The translations under genes and the position numbers were made by a program. DNA of 53,975 bases from an uncultured Oscillatoriales cyanobacterium (GTDB taxonomy: Bacteria; Cyanobacteriota; Cyanobacteriia; Cyanobacteriales; Microcoleaceae), in assembly GCA_903893625.1 (NCBI GenBank), contig CAITND010000184.1:1-53975 (forward strand). Direction: 5' to 3'. Every line of letters begins with the position of its first letter. Within the stretch, counting starts at the first letter, position 1. The notes below the pieces were generated by a model. It saw only the letters and a program-made list of their open reading frames with translations, was not told the origin of the DNA and did not search any database. Below, in pieces: positions 26,778 through 35,248 of this stretch.

Positions 26778-26818
26778 TTACACTGACTCTAGGCATTAAA
26801 ATTGCTGTTGATAATACG
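26778..26818. repeat. Third copy of the GT2 start region
   Basis: About 40 bp match the region around the GT2 start codon (24500-24540). Minus-strand reading gives MPRVSV and then a short unrelated stretch to a stop. Similarity stops on both sides. Confidence 0.7.
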
Positions 26819-26821
26819 GTT

Positions 26822-26862
26822 AAAGGGATAAAATCTACCTGAAGCTAGATCTTATCCCTTTT
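26822..26862 (-). terminator. Intrinsic terminator, bidirectional
   Basis: AAAGGGATAAAATCTA pairs with TAGATCTTATCCCTTTT across an 8-base loop. The stem is nearly perfect with one bulge. On the minus strand it lies 16 bp after the stop of the choice-of-anchor gene, so it is most likely that gene's terminator. The flanking A and T runs would allow action in either direction. Confidence 0.8.
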
Positions 26863-26877
26863 CTGAAACACCGCTTG

Positions 26878-28668
26878 TTAAGCTATATTTTCTGAACGTT
26901 TCCGTTTCAGGAATAATCCTCCTAAAACACCCGAAGTTAATAATCCTAAAATTGTTCCAGGTTCAGGAACAACCGCATTAATAGTTGTGGTTCCACTGAT
27001 TTCATTAGCAGTAACAATTAACGCTTGACCTGTAGGACTATCCTTGGCTGAAATAAACAATACTCCTTCGGTACCGAGATCGCCAACGGCTAATAATTGT
27101 TCAGGGGTGGGAACAGGATTACCATCCCCATCCACTCCTAACCAATCAGCTTCAGTGAAGGGAACATCGAAATTGCGATTATTAGAATAGTTAACAAAGA
27201 AAGGATGCAATGGATTGGTAACATCATAAATCATCACCCCACTGATGCGTTCCAAACCAATAAACGCATAGGTGCGACCATTGATTTTTCCAATTGTTAC
27301 CCCTTCTGGTTCCGGCCCTTTGGCATCACTGCGACTATCAAAATTATTTTCTGTATTATCAGAGTTGAAATATTCTGGGTATGACTTCGCCGTGATTTCT
27401 TCAAATTGAGAGCCACTATCGAAGACTAAATTGCCTTTTTCATCCCAAATTGAAAAACTTCGAGCTCCAAAGGTATACAGTTTATCATAGTCTCCATCCC
27501 CATCCGTATCTCCCATTTGATTGGTTACAATCAAACGTCCTAGATTTTCATCTTTTTGCAGTTCTGCTGCATTGGGAAAAGCTGTCGGGTCAAGAACTAA
27601 ATCTGCAACCCGGACTTCTTCACTAAACCCATTTTCATCAATACTAGAACCTTCATTGGCTGTGACTAAATAGGTTTTGTCACCCACGCTATAGGATTTG
27701 ATTTCATCAGGTTGATACATACCGTAGAGATTGGAATAGTTGGTGATATTAATGGCATTATCTTTATCACTAACATCTAAACCATTTCCAGGTAAGCTGT
27801 AATCCTTGAATCCAAATCCGACAATCTCAGTAAATTCTTCAGTGACTAGATCTAATAAACCCAAGGCATTATTTTCTTGGAGTGTTACCCAAGCTTTGGT
27901 TCCATCGTCGGAAACTGTAATATATTCGGGTTCTAGGGACTGAGCAACCGTTATCCCCTCTGGCCCAAAAATCCGTACATCTTTACCGAGTTTATCGTGT
28001 TTCGATCCCCCGACATTAAAATCCGTTAAACCAATCAATTTCTGAGTCGGACTTTCTCCCAAAAATAGTTTTTCTAAGTCAATTAGGCTAACGGAACCTT
28101 CTGGATTAACGTTTGTTACATAGTTAGCTTCTCCTTCATTCGCTACTAATATTTTTTTACCATCTGGGGTAAAGGTTAGAGCATCGGGTAAAGCCCCAAC
28201 CTGTACAGACGAATTACTCAAATTTCCGTTAAATAAAGTACCATCAGAATTAAAAAACAGTAGACTTCCAGGGGCTTGAGTATCTACATTTGAAACGGAT
28301 ACAGCAAATAAACTTCTATTATTGTAGCTGGTGTGGTTAACACTCAAAACAGTCCCAAACAAAGGATCAATCTTGGTGACATCAAGACTTTGCTGGAGTA
28401 AAGGATTGGTTGGATCTTGGATATTGAGAATGTCAATGGAATTGGTACTCTGATTCGTGACAAATAAATTGGCTGATTTGGGATCAAAGGCGGAGATTAA
28501 TGAAGCTCCACTATTAAAAAGTCCGGTTGAGTAGGTTCCCAAGGGTTTTAATTCTATCGCCATTGCTGGGGTAGCCATCAAACTCAAAAAGAAAGTTGAG
28601 GGAAGAACTAAATTGCTCCAGCTAGGCATTTTGCTAAAACCTATGCCTTGACCCTGATTGTTTAACAT
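26878..28668 (-). CDS. Choice-of-anchor I domain protein with PEP-CTERM sorting signal
   Basis: From ATG 28668 this is a 596-residue exported protein. A hydrophobic signal segment (LVLPSTFFLSLMATPAMA) is followed by an unusually long WD40/phytase-like beta-propeller. The propeller carries repeats such as PDALTFTPDGKKILVANEGEAN and GPEGITVAQSLEPEYITVSDDGTKAWVTLQENNAL-type blades, recognised as the choice-of-anchor I domain. The C-terminus is a PEP-CTERM signal: VVPEPG, a hydrophobic stretch (TILGLLTSGVLGGLFL), then KRKRS. It should be processed by an exosortase and displayed on the surface; the binding partner or enzymatic role is unknown. A longer reading from TTG 28704 is open, but AGGAGA 11 bases before ATG 28668 supports the shorter form. 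A terminator hairpin follows the gene. Confidence 0.85.
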   Translation of the reverse strand: MLNNQGQGIGFSKMPSWSNLVLPSTFFLSLMATPAMAIELKPLGTYSTGLFNSGASLISAFDPKSANLFVTNQSTNSIDILNIQDPTNPLLQQSLDVTKIDPLFGTVLSVNHTSYNNRSLFAVSVSNVDTQAPGSLLFFNSDGTLFNGNLSNSSVQVGALPDALTFTPDGKKILVANEGEANYVTNVNPEGSVSLIDLEKLFLGESPTQKLIGLTDFNVGGSKHDKLGKDVRIFGPEGITVAQSLEPEYITVSDDGTKAWVTLQENNALGLLDLVTEEFTEIVGFGFKDYSLPGNGLDVSDKDNAINITNYSNLYGMYQPDEIKSYSVGDKTYLVTANEGSSIDENGFSEEVRVADLVLDPTAFPNAAELQKDENLGRLIVTNQMGDTDGDGDYDKLYTFGARSFSIWDEKGNLVFDSGSQFEEITAKSYPEYFNSDNTENNFDSRSDAKGPEPEGVTIGKINGRTYAFIGLERISGVMIYDVTNPLHPFFVNYSNNRNFDVPFTEADWLGVDGDGNPVPTPEQLLAVGDLGTEGVLFISAKDSPTGQALIVTANEISGTTTINAVVPEPGTILGLLTSGVLGGLFLKRKRSENIA

Positions 28669-29124
28669 AATTCTATTGTCTCCTGATATTAAATTCTTGG
28701 ACAAAATAATGTTCAGTTTTTCTGGAAATATTCGGAATTCTCACATGACTTGAAAAAAAAGACAAGTTTTGATTAGAGAAAATACGGATGTTTTACCGAA
28801 TCTTTAAAAAAAATCTTCAAAATTCCGATTATCTCCCGTAAATTTTCGGACTGCATGACTCCGTATTGATACAGACAATGGGTTCAGAGTTTGTTAAGAT
28901 CACGGACAAAGTGCAATTTCAGGACAGGTTTCTGTTCAAGAGTTCTCTGATCACACCCGAAATTCATCACAGGATGATTCTATCTATTTAGGACTAAGCG
29001 ACCCATCGGGAAGCTTTGGGGATCTACCCCAGGGTCAAATCTCGTCTTTTGGACTCAGGTGCAATCGTTCAGAAATACAGAGAACTTCCCCCCCTACTGG
29101 ATCTCATTGGGAGAGTAACAGATA
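28669..29124. other. Divergent intergenic region between PEP-CTERM and phnD-like genes
   Basis: About 456 bp hold the two divergent promoters. I see no gene, tRNA or clear operator. It is A/T-rich near 28750-28860, with A-runs. A small hairpin, TGGGG-ATCTA-CCCCA, lies at 29017-29031, about 95 bp before the phnD-like start. No convincing Pho-box repeat was recognised by eye. Confidence 0.6.
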
Positions 29125-30060
29125 ATGTTGAATAAAATTTTAGGAAACCTTTTCTTCCTAAGTGTTGCGACCCTAATGGTCAGTTGCACACAGACTCCAT
29201 CGACTCCCTCGTCGACGACACCAACGGCTACCCCCACAGCCACAAAAACCATCGTTATTGGCGATGTTACGAACCAACCTGCTAAAAAAATCACCCGCTA
29301 TCAACCTTTAGCGGACTATTTAGCAGCACGCTTACCCCAATTTGGGATTGGTGTAGGTGAAGTCAAAGTTGCACCAGACGTGGGAACAATGGCAGAATTT
29401 CTCAAGTCTGGCCAAGTCGATCTCTATTTTGATAGTCCTTATCCGGCAATGATTGCCACGAATAAATCGGGCGCTAAACCCATTCTGCGACGTTGGAAGG
29501 GAGGGGATGCCACCTATCATACGATTGTTTTTGCCTTAAAAGATACAGGGATTGAACGCCCTGAAGACTTGCAGGGAAAAATGATAGCTTTTGATGATGT
29601 CACTTCCACCTCTGGATTTGTTTTACCGTTTGTTTACCTCAAGGAAAAGGGTTTAAAACTCAAGGAGAAGGACTCTACCACTGATGAGGTGGCGAGTGAT
29701 GAAGTGGGATATGTGTTTAGTAAAGATGATCAAAATAATATTCAATGGGTGATTAGCGGTAAAGTTGATGCGGCAGCAGTTGATAATCAGAGTTATTTGG
29801 ATATTCCAGAGGAAAGCCGTAAGGCAATGGTGATTTTAGGCGAAACTGAAGAAGTAGCCAGACACGTTGTTTTAGTTCGATCCGGTTTACCGCCTGAACA
29901 AGTGGAAGCCATTAAACAGATTATGGTGGGCATGGATCAAACCCCTGAAGGAAAGGCTGTCTTAGAACAGTTTGAGAAAACAGCTAAGTTTGATACCTTC
30001 CCGACCCAGAAGGACATCACCAGAATGCAAGATTTATATGAACAGGTTCAAAACAGGTGA
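29125..30060 (+). CDS. PhnD-like phosphate/phosphonate-binding lipoprotein
   Basis: This 311-residue periplasmic substrate-binding protein belongs to the phosphate/phosphite/phosphonate (PhnD) family. The N-terminus is a lipoprotein signal with lipobox LMVSC, cysteine near residue 21. A Thr/Pro-rich linker follows, then IVIGDVTNQPAKKITRYQPLADYLAARL, the standard PhnD opening. VDLYFDSPYPAMI and GKMIAFDDVTSTSGFVLPFVYL complete the binding cleft with its Ser/Thr-rich anion-binding turn. No ABC permease or ATPase gene follows. Instead a membrane histidine kinase gene lies just downstream, so the protein may present the ligand to the kinase rather than to a transporter. Confidence 0.9.
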   Translation: MLNKILGNLFFLSVATLMVSCTQTPSTPSSTTPTATPTATKTIVIGDVTNQPAKKITRYQPLADYLAARLPQFGIGVGEVKVAPDVGTMAEFLKSGQVDLYFDSPYPAMIATNKSGAKPILRRWKGGDATYHTIVFALKDTGIERPEDLQGKMIAFDDVTSTSGFVLPFVYLKEKGLKLKEKDSTTDEVASDEVGYVFSKDDQNNIQWVISGKVDAAAVDNQSYLDIPEESRKAMVILGETEEVARHVVLVRSGLPPEQVEAIKQIMVGMDQTPEGKAVLEQFEKTAKFDTFPTQKDITRMQDLYEQVQNR

Positions 30061-30226
30061 GTCGGTTGACACTCATCCCCTTGAAAGACGGGAAATTTTT
30101 CAGAGGAGGTAACTAACCCGTGTTAGCCATGGCTCGAAACACTCACATTGCCAGACCAGTGTGTACAACAAATACAACACTCTTACCCCAAAAAGAGAAG
30201 GATTTTCCCGCTTCCGTGAGGTTCTG
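30061..30226 (+). other. Structured leader between phnD-like and kinase genes
   Basis: The 166-bp gap is richer in potential stems than its neighbours. It contains CTAAC-CCGT-GTTAG (perfect, near 30113-30126), the palindrome GCCATGGC, and ACACT pairing with AGTGT across the CACATTGCCAGACC stretch. A strong AGGAGG lies near 30103-30110 with no gene after it. It may be a leader RNA of the kinase gene or a remnant of a mobile element. A GTG at 30161 opens the kinase frame earlier, but the ATG at 30227 has the better ribosome site. Confidence 0.35.
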
Positions 30227-32242
30227 ATGATCCAATTCAGACACAAACGATTATCACTACCCACGAAACTTTCCCTCGCTATGACCAGCTTGGTGATCGT
30301 GGCGGTGGCGGGTGTGACTTGGCTGTCTCTCCACCGTCAACAACAAACTTTTCGTCTTGAACTGAAACAACAAGCTGAACTTTTACTCAATACTTTGGCT
30401 GTTACCACTTCCGATCCTCTCTACAATTTAGATGCGGATTTTTTAGAAGAAATTATGCAGCAATTGGGACGAAATAATATCTTAGTTGCGGGTCGAGTCT
30501 ATGAAAAAGAGGGACGAGTGGTAGCGGATGCTTATAGTAATTCGGTTCTGACCTATGGGATTAAACCTGATCCCTTGGGTCAACGATTAATTCAGAGTCA
30601 TAAACCCATTTTTCTGTGGGAGGCGGATCAATTAATCGCAGGTCGCGCCGTTGTCGTAGGTCATCAACTTTTGGGTGCGGTTAGTGTGGGGTTGCCAACG
30701 GCTCCTTTATACAAAAAAATGGAAGAAGTTCGCAATCAAGGTATCGTTGTTGCCTTGATCGCCGCAGGCGCAGGAACGTCTTTAGCATTATTAATTAGTC
30801 GCTCGATTACTGAACCGCTACAACAAATGACCGTGGCAACTCAACGATTGGCTGCGGGAGATTTAACCCAAAAAATTGAGATTAACAGCCAGGATGAATT
30901 ACAGGTTTTGGCGGATTCGTTTAATAGCATGACGGAGCAATTACGGGATTTAATTCACAGTAAAGAACTGTTAATTAAAAGTTTAGAATTAAGAGCAGAA
31001 GATTTACGTCAAAGTGAAGCCAAAAACCAAGCCTTATTAGATGCTATGCCCGATTTAATGTTTCGCTTCAATCGAGATGGCTTGTTTTTAGATTTTAAGG
31101 CTCCTAGAGGGGATCATTTATTGCGATCGCTGGGTAAATTTATGAATCGGACGGTTTATGATTTACTGCCTGATTATATTGCCCAAACTTATATTCACTA
31201 TGTTACTACTGCTTTAGAAACCCAAAACATACAAATTTTTGAGTATGAATGGTTTGTTCAGGGGAAACGCCGTCATTTTGAAGCCCGAATTGTGGTCAGT
31301 GGCAAGGAAGAAGTATTGGCAATTGTTCGGGATATTACCGAAAGTAAATTAGCCCAAATTAAATTGCAGCAAGCGATGGAAGTAGCCGAAGCAGCAAACC
31401 ACGCTAAAAGTGAATTTTTAGCGCGCATGAGCCATGAATTACGCACACCTTTAAATGCAATTATTGGTTATAGTGATTTGCTTCAAGAAGATGCTAAAGA
31501 TTTAGAGTATTTTGATTTAGTCCCCGATTTACAACAAATTAAAACATCGGGAATGCACTTATTGGCTATTATTCAAGATATTTTAGATATTTCTAAATTG
31601 GAATCGGGAGAGATGACCGTTCATTTAGAAACTTTTGATCTTTCTACATTAATTAATGAAATTCAATCTACAATTCAACCCTTAATTCTGCAAAATAATA
31701 ATACTTTAATTATTAAGGCATATAATCATTTAGGAAAAATGGTTTCAGATCGCACAAAAGTTAAGCAAATTTTATTAAATTTATTGAGTAATGCTACTAA
31801 ATTTACAGAAGCAGGAATTATTACCCTCAGCATCTCTAATTCTTCTGATCAGCAAATTTCTAGTCAACATCAGCCTAGCTTACTCCCTTCTTCTGTTAAT
31901 CCGGCTCTCTCTTTCAAAGGGGAAGATTGGATCACTTTTAGTGTTTCTGATACGGGAATTGGTATGACACCTGAACAAATTGAAAAAGTGTTTAAACCTT
32001 TTATTCAAGCTGATAATTCCACAACTCGTAAGTATGGCGGTACAGGATTAGGATTATCCATTACTCAACGATTTTGTGAATTAATGGGTGGCAATATTAT
32101 CGCTTCCAGTGAAATTAATATTGGCTCAACGTTTACTTTTTGTCTACCCAGAGTCCTTGAAGAAATTTCCCCAAAACAGGAGACAGAAGACAGGAAACAG
32201 GATATAAAAAATAGAACCTCAAGAGAAGTTCATAACTCCTGA
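30227..32242 (+). CDS. Membrane sensor histidine kinase (HAMP-PAS-HisKA-HATPase)
   Basis: From ATG 30227 (GAGG five bases upstream) this is a 671-residue kinase. A first membrane helix lies near residues 17-38 ([17 protein letters not shown]). A periplasmic sensor of about 140 residues follows, then a second helix near 168-188 ([19 protein letters not shown]). The HAMP domain is at about 190-245, PAS at about 270-375, and HisKA has the phospho-acceptor His in [14 protein letters not shown] near residue 402. HATPase_c has N box [12 protein letters not shown]1 VSDTGIGM and G2 [10 protein letters not shown]. No receiver domain is attached and no response regulator is adjacent, so its partner is elsewhere. 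Its place behind a PhnD-like lipoprotein suggests it senses a ligand-loaded binding protein for phosphonate or a similar anion. Confidence 0.9.
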   Translation: MIQFRHKRLSLPTKLSLAMTSLVIVAVAGVTWLSLHRQQQTFRLELKQQAELLLNTLAVTTSDPLYNLDADFLEEIMQQLGRNNILVAGRVYEKEGRVVADAYSNSVLTYGIKPDPLGQRLIQSHKPIFLWEADQLIAGRAVVVGHQLLGAVSVGLPTAPLYKKMEEVRNQGIVVALIAAGAGTSLALLISRSITEPLQQMTVATQRLAAGDLTQKIEINSQDELQVLADSFNSMTEQLRDLIHSKELLIKSLELRAEDLRQSEAKNQALLDAMPDLMFRFNRDGLFLDFKAPRGDHLLRSLGKFMNRTVYDLLPDYIAQTYIHYVTTALETQNIQIFEYEWFVQGKRRHFEARIVVSGKEEVLAIVRDITESKLAQIKLQQAMEVAEAANHAKSEFLARMSHELRTPLNAIIGYSDLLQEDAKDLEYFDLVPDLQQIKTSGMHLLAIIQDILDISKLESGEMTVHLETFDLSTLINEIQSTIQPLILQNNNTLIIKAYNHLGKMVSDRTKVKQILLNLLSNATKFTEAGIITLSISNSSDQQISSQHQPSLLPSSVNPALSFKGEDWITFSVSDTGIGMTPEQIEKVFKPFIQADNSTTRKYGGTGLGLSITQRFCELMGGNIIASSEINIGSTFTFCLPRVLEEISPKQETEDRKQDIKNRTSREVHNS

Positions 32243-32432
32243 ATAATTAAAATTTTCCAGCGTCCATTCATCACTTTTAACGTGATTTCTGCGGGACAGG
32301 TTGATTTTTTTAAAGGCAATTCAGACCCTTGTATAGTTCCAAGTTCGGGCGTTACGAACGAAAAAGTGCGTACTTCCCATTCTACTGTTTTTTTTCTAAA
32401 TTAAAAGGTGTAGGGTTCAAACCAGGAAAAAT

Positions 32433-33131
32433 ATGATTACAGTCCGCAAGTCTCAAGAGCGAGGACATATTAAAATTGATTGGCTAGAAAGTTATCATAG
32501 TTTTTCCTTTGGGAATTATTATGATCCTGAATACATGGGATGGAGATCACTACGAGTGATTAATGAAGATTGGGTACAACCAGGTAAAGGCTTCCCGACT
32601 CACCCCCATCGAGATATGGAAATTATCACCTATATTTTGCAGGGTTCGCTCGAACATAAAGATAGTCTAGGAACAGGCTCTATCATTCAACGAGGTGAAG
32701 TTCAACGTATGAGTGCAGGTACAGGAATTCGTCATAGTGAATTTAATCCCTCTACAACTGAGGCGGTGCATTTATTACAAATTTGGCTACTTCCTGATCC
32801 TGAAGGTTTATCGCCTAGCTATGAACAACAATCTTTTAATCTATTAGAACATCCAGGTCAATTGCAATTAATTGCCACATCCCATCACGTTGATAATGCG
32901 GTAAAAATCCATCAAGATGTTAATTTATATGCAGCCCTTTTGCAACCGGGCGATCGCATTTCCTATTCCTTTCCCCCCCAACGTTATGCTTGGATACAAG
33001 TTGCTCAAGGTCAAGTCAACTTGAATCAAGTTGACTTAACGGCGGGTGATGGTGCTGCGATCACTCAACAACCTGAAATTACAATCACCGCCACTAGCGA
33101 TGCTGAAATCTTGCTGTTTGATTTAGCTTAA
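32433..33131 (+). CDS. Pirin family protein (quercetinase-like bicupin)
   Basis: This 232-residue pirin/YhaK-type bicupin has the N-terminal cupin metal site at GFPTHPHRDMEIITYILQG, with His57 and His59. The remaining ligands are probably in GTGIRHSEFNPS near residues 95-103, giving His and Glu. The C-terminal cupin lacks an obvious metal site, as usual. Family members have quercetin 2,3-dioxygenase activity or redox-sensing roles; the physiological role here is unknown. AGGA lies five bases before the ATG. A stem-loop terminator follows. Confidence 0.9.
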   Translation: MITVRKSQERGHIKIDWLESYHSFSFGNYYDPEYMGWRSLRVINEDWVQPGKGFPTHPHRDMEIITYILQGSLEHKDSLGTGSIIQRGEVQRMSAGTGIRHSEFNPSTTEAVHLLQIWLLPDPEGLSPSYEQQSFNLLEHPGQLQLIATSHHVDNAVKIHQDVNLYAALLQPGDRISYSFPPQRYAWIQVAQGQVNLNQVDLTAGDGAAITQQPEITITATSDAEILLFDLA

Positions 33132-33140
33132 GTTCCGATC

Positions 33141-33177
33141 AGGAGTTAAGACTGTTATTTTTAACATCTTGACTCCT
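33141..33177 (+). terminator. Intrinsic terminator after pirin gene
   Basis: AGGAGTTAAGA pairs with TCTTGACTCCT (one G-T pair) around a 15-base loop, 9 bp after the pirin stop. A T-rich stretch (ATTTGATATTTTT) follows. Confidence 0.8.
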
Positions 33178-33562
33178 ATTTGATATTTTTATAACCAAAC
33201 ACAAAATCCTAACCTATTTATTCCTAAAAAACTGTATTTTGAATAACCTTTTATTTTAAAAATTTATTTTCGATCAAAGTTAAGCTCTGCTTAAAATTAA
33301 ACGGAGTCTAGGGTGGGATTTGTCCATTGTGCGATCGCACCCTCCCCAGAAAAACCATCATCCCTGAAATCTAACACCCCCCCAATCAACACACCGACCT
33401 TCAGCAATCAAATTTTAGTTCCTGGGGTAGCTTAGTTACAAAAATTCCTCTAAAATGATTAATTAAAATTCTATTGACTCGGATTTTACCTTTTCGCTTT
33501 AAAATCTTAAAATATTGTAAAACTATTTACCTCTGATAACCTAGTATTTCCATTAACTCCCT
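33178..33562. other. A/T-rich intergenic region upstream of GH57 gene
   Basis: About 385 bp contain no gene that I can recognise. The region is A/T-rich, with a HIP1 site near 33330 and several TTAATTAAAATT-like palindromic tracts near 33455-33475. The promoter of the branching enzyme must lie here, but no consensus element stands out. Confidence 0.55.
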
Positions 33563-35155
33563 ATGGCTATTGGCTATCTCGCCCTGGTTCTCCATGCCCA
33601 TCTTCCCTTTGTCCGCCATCCTGAAAGTGACTATGTATTAGAGGAAGAATGGTTATTTGAAGCTATTACCGAAACCTACATCCCCTTAATCAAAATGTTT
33701 GAAGGGTTAAAGCGGGACGGTATTGACTTCAAAATCACCATGAGCTTAACCCCGCCTCTGGTGTCAATGTTGCGAGATCCTCTACTCCAAGAACGATACG
33801 ACCAACACCTGACCCTACTCCAAGACTTAATAGAACAGGAAATTGATCGTCATCAAAAAAATGGACATCTTCGTTACCTGGCTGAACATTATGCCGAAGA
33901 ATGGCAGGACGCCCGCAAACTTTGGGAACGCTACAATGGTGATTTAGTCACAGCTTTTAAGCAATTTCAAGATACCAATAATTTAGAAATCATCACCTGC
34001 GGTGCGACTCATGGCTATTTACCTCTGATGAATATGTATCCCCAAGCAGTTTGGGGACAAATAGAAGTCGCTTGTCAACATTATGAAGATACCTTTGGCC
34101 GTCGTCCCCGTGGGATTTGGTTGCCCGAATGTGCCTACTATAATGGCTTAGAACGAATGTTAGCCGATGCCGGAATTCGGTATTTTCTCACCGATGGTCA
34201 TGGAATTCTCTATGCACGTCCCCGTCCCCGTTTTGGCACCTATTCCCCCGTCTATACAGAATCCGGTGTGGCGGTGTTTGCACGGGATAATGAATCTTCT
34301 CAGCAAGTTTGGTCTTCAGAAGTGGGTTATCCAGGGGCGTCGGAATACCGAGAATTTTACAAGGATTTGGGCTGGGAAGCCGAATATGAGTATATTAAGC
34401 CCTATATTATGCCTAATGGTCAGCGCAAAAATACGGGCATTAAGTATTACAAAATCACAGGTCGGGGTCTAGGACTGGGAGACAAGGATCTCTATGACCC
34501 CTATTGGGCTAGGTTGAAAACGGCTGAACACGCGGCGAACTTTGTATTGAACCGCGAGCGCCAAGTGGAACATCTGCATGGAATTATGCAGCGTCCCCCG
34601 ATTATTGTTTCTCCCTACGATGCGGAATTATTCGGACATTGGTGGTATGAGGGGCCTTGGTTCCTCGATCAATTATTCCGCAAAACTTGGCAAAATCAAA
34701 AGGTTTATGCCATGACCCATTTAGCCGATTATCTCCAAGCCTATCCCACCCAACAAGTTTGTCATCCAGCCCAGTCCAGTTGGGGATATAAAGGATTTCA
34801 TGAATATTGGTTGAATCATACCAACGCTTGGATTTATCCCCATCTCCACAAAGCCGCCGAACGGATGATTAAAATGGCGGGTCGAGAACCCCGCAGTGAC
34901 ATAGAATTACGGGCACTCAATCAAGCGGCGCGAGAATTATTATTAGCACAGTCCTCTGACTGGGCATTTATTATGAGTTCAGGAACCATGACCCCCTACG
35001 CCGTGCGTCGTACCCGTTCCCATCTAATGCGATTTAACAAAATCTACGAAGATATCAAAATTGGCAAAGTTGACGACCGTTGGTTGGAAAAGGTCGAAGC
35101 CATTGACAATATCTTCCCCAATATCGATTTTCGTGTCTATCGACCGTTGATGTAG
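33563..35155 (+). CDS. GH57 1,4-alpha-glucan branching enzyme
   Basis: This 530-residue glycoside hydrolase family 57 enzyme has the branching-enzyme type DUF1957 region. It begins IGYLALVLHAHLPFVRHPE, the typical first beta strand with catalytic-site histidines. The nucleophile Glu lies in IWLPECAYY (residue 189) and the acid/base Asp in SPYDAELFGHWWYEGP (residue 353). Both are close to the positions known for the Thermococcus GH57 branching enzyme (Glu183, Asp354). The enzyme makes alpha-1,6 branches in glycogen in the cytoplasm. The C-terminal helices (ELLLAQSSDWAFIMSSG) are typical. It seems a housekeeping gene and marks the edge of the toxin locus. Confidence 0.92.
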   Translation: MAIGYLALVLHAHLPFVRHPESDYVLEEEWLFEAITETYIPLIKMFEGLKRDGIDFKITMSLTPPLVSMLRDPLLQERYDQHLTLLQDLIEQEIDRHQKNGHLRYLAEHYAEEWQDARKLWERYNGDLVTAFKQFQDTNNLEIITCGATHGYLPLMNMYPQAVWGQIEVACQHYEDTFGRRPRGIWLPECAYYNGLERMLADAGIRYFLTDGHGILYARPRPRFGTYSPVYTESGVAVFARDNESSQQVWSSEVGYPGASEYREFYKDLGWEAEYEYIKPYIMPNGQRKNTGIKYYKITGRGLGLGDKDLYDPYWARLKTAEHAANFVLNRERQVEHLHGIMQRPPIIVSPYDAELFGHWWYEGPWFLDQLFRKTWQNQKVYAMTHLADYLQAYPTQQVCHPAQSSWGYKGFHEYWLNHTNAWIYPHLHKAAERMIKMAGREPRSDIELRALNQAARELLLAQSSDWAFIMSSGTMTPYAVRRTRSHLMRFNKIYEDIKIGKVDDRWLEKVEAIDNIFPNIDFRVYRPLM

Positions 35156-35160
35156 AAATT

Positions 35161-35188
35161 GTTGACGGTTGACTGTTGACGGTTGACT
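35161..35188 (+). repeat. Tandem 14-bp repeat after GH57 gene
   Basis: GTTGACGGTTGACT occurs twice in tandem, followed by a degenerate GTTGGCTGG. Each unit also contains two TTGAC motifs. Such short tandem arrays are frequent between cyanobacterial genes. It lies just upstream of the TcB-TcC gene, whose promoter must be nearby. Confidence 0.8.
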
Positions 35189-35248
35189 GTTGGCTGGTAT
35201 GCGCGTAGCTCTATAATCTGTATTTGTTTCAAACAGTGGAGGTAAATC

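Noticed and set aside
30066-30100. Solo IS200/IS605 end suggested by TTGACACTC
   Set aside because: Only nine bases match the tip at 53836 and the following stem is 4 bp; too little to annotate as an element.
33178-33562. Possible tRNA or small RNA near GGGGTAGCTTAGTTAC (about 33423)
   Set aside because: The stretch resembles a D-arm only superficially; no acceptor stem or T-arm can be drawn.
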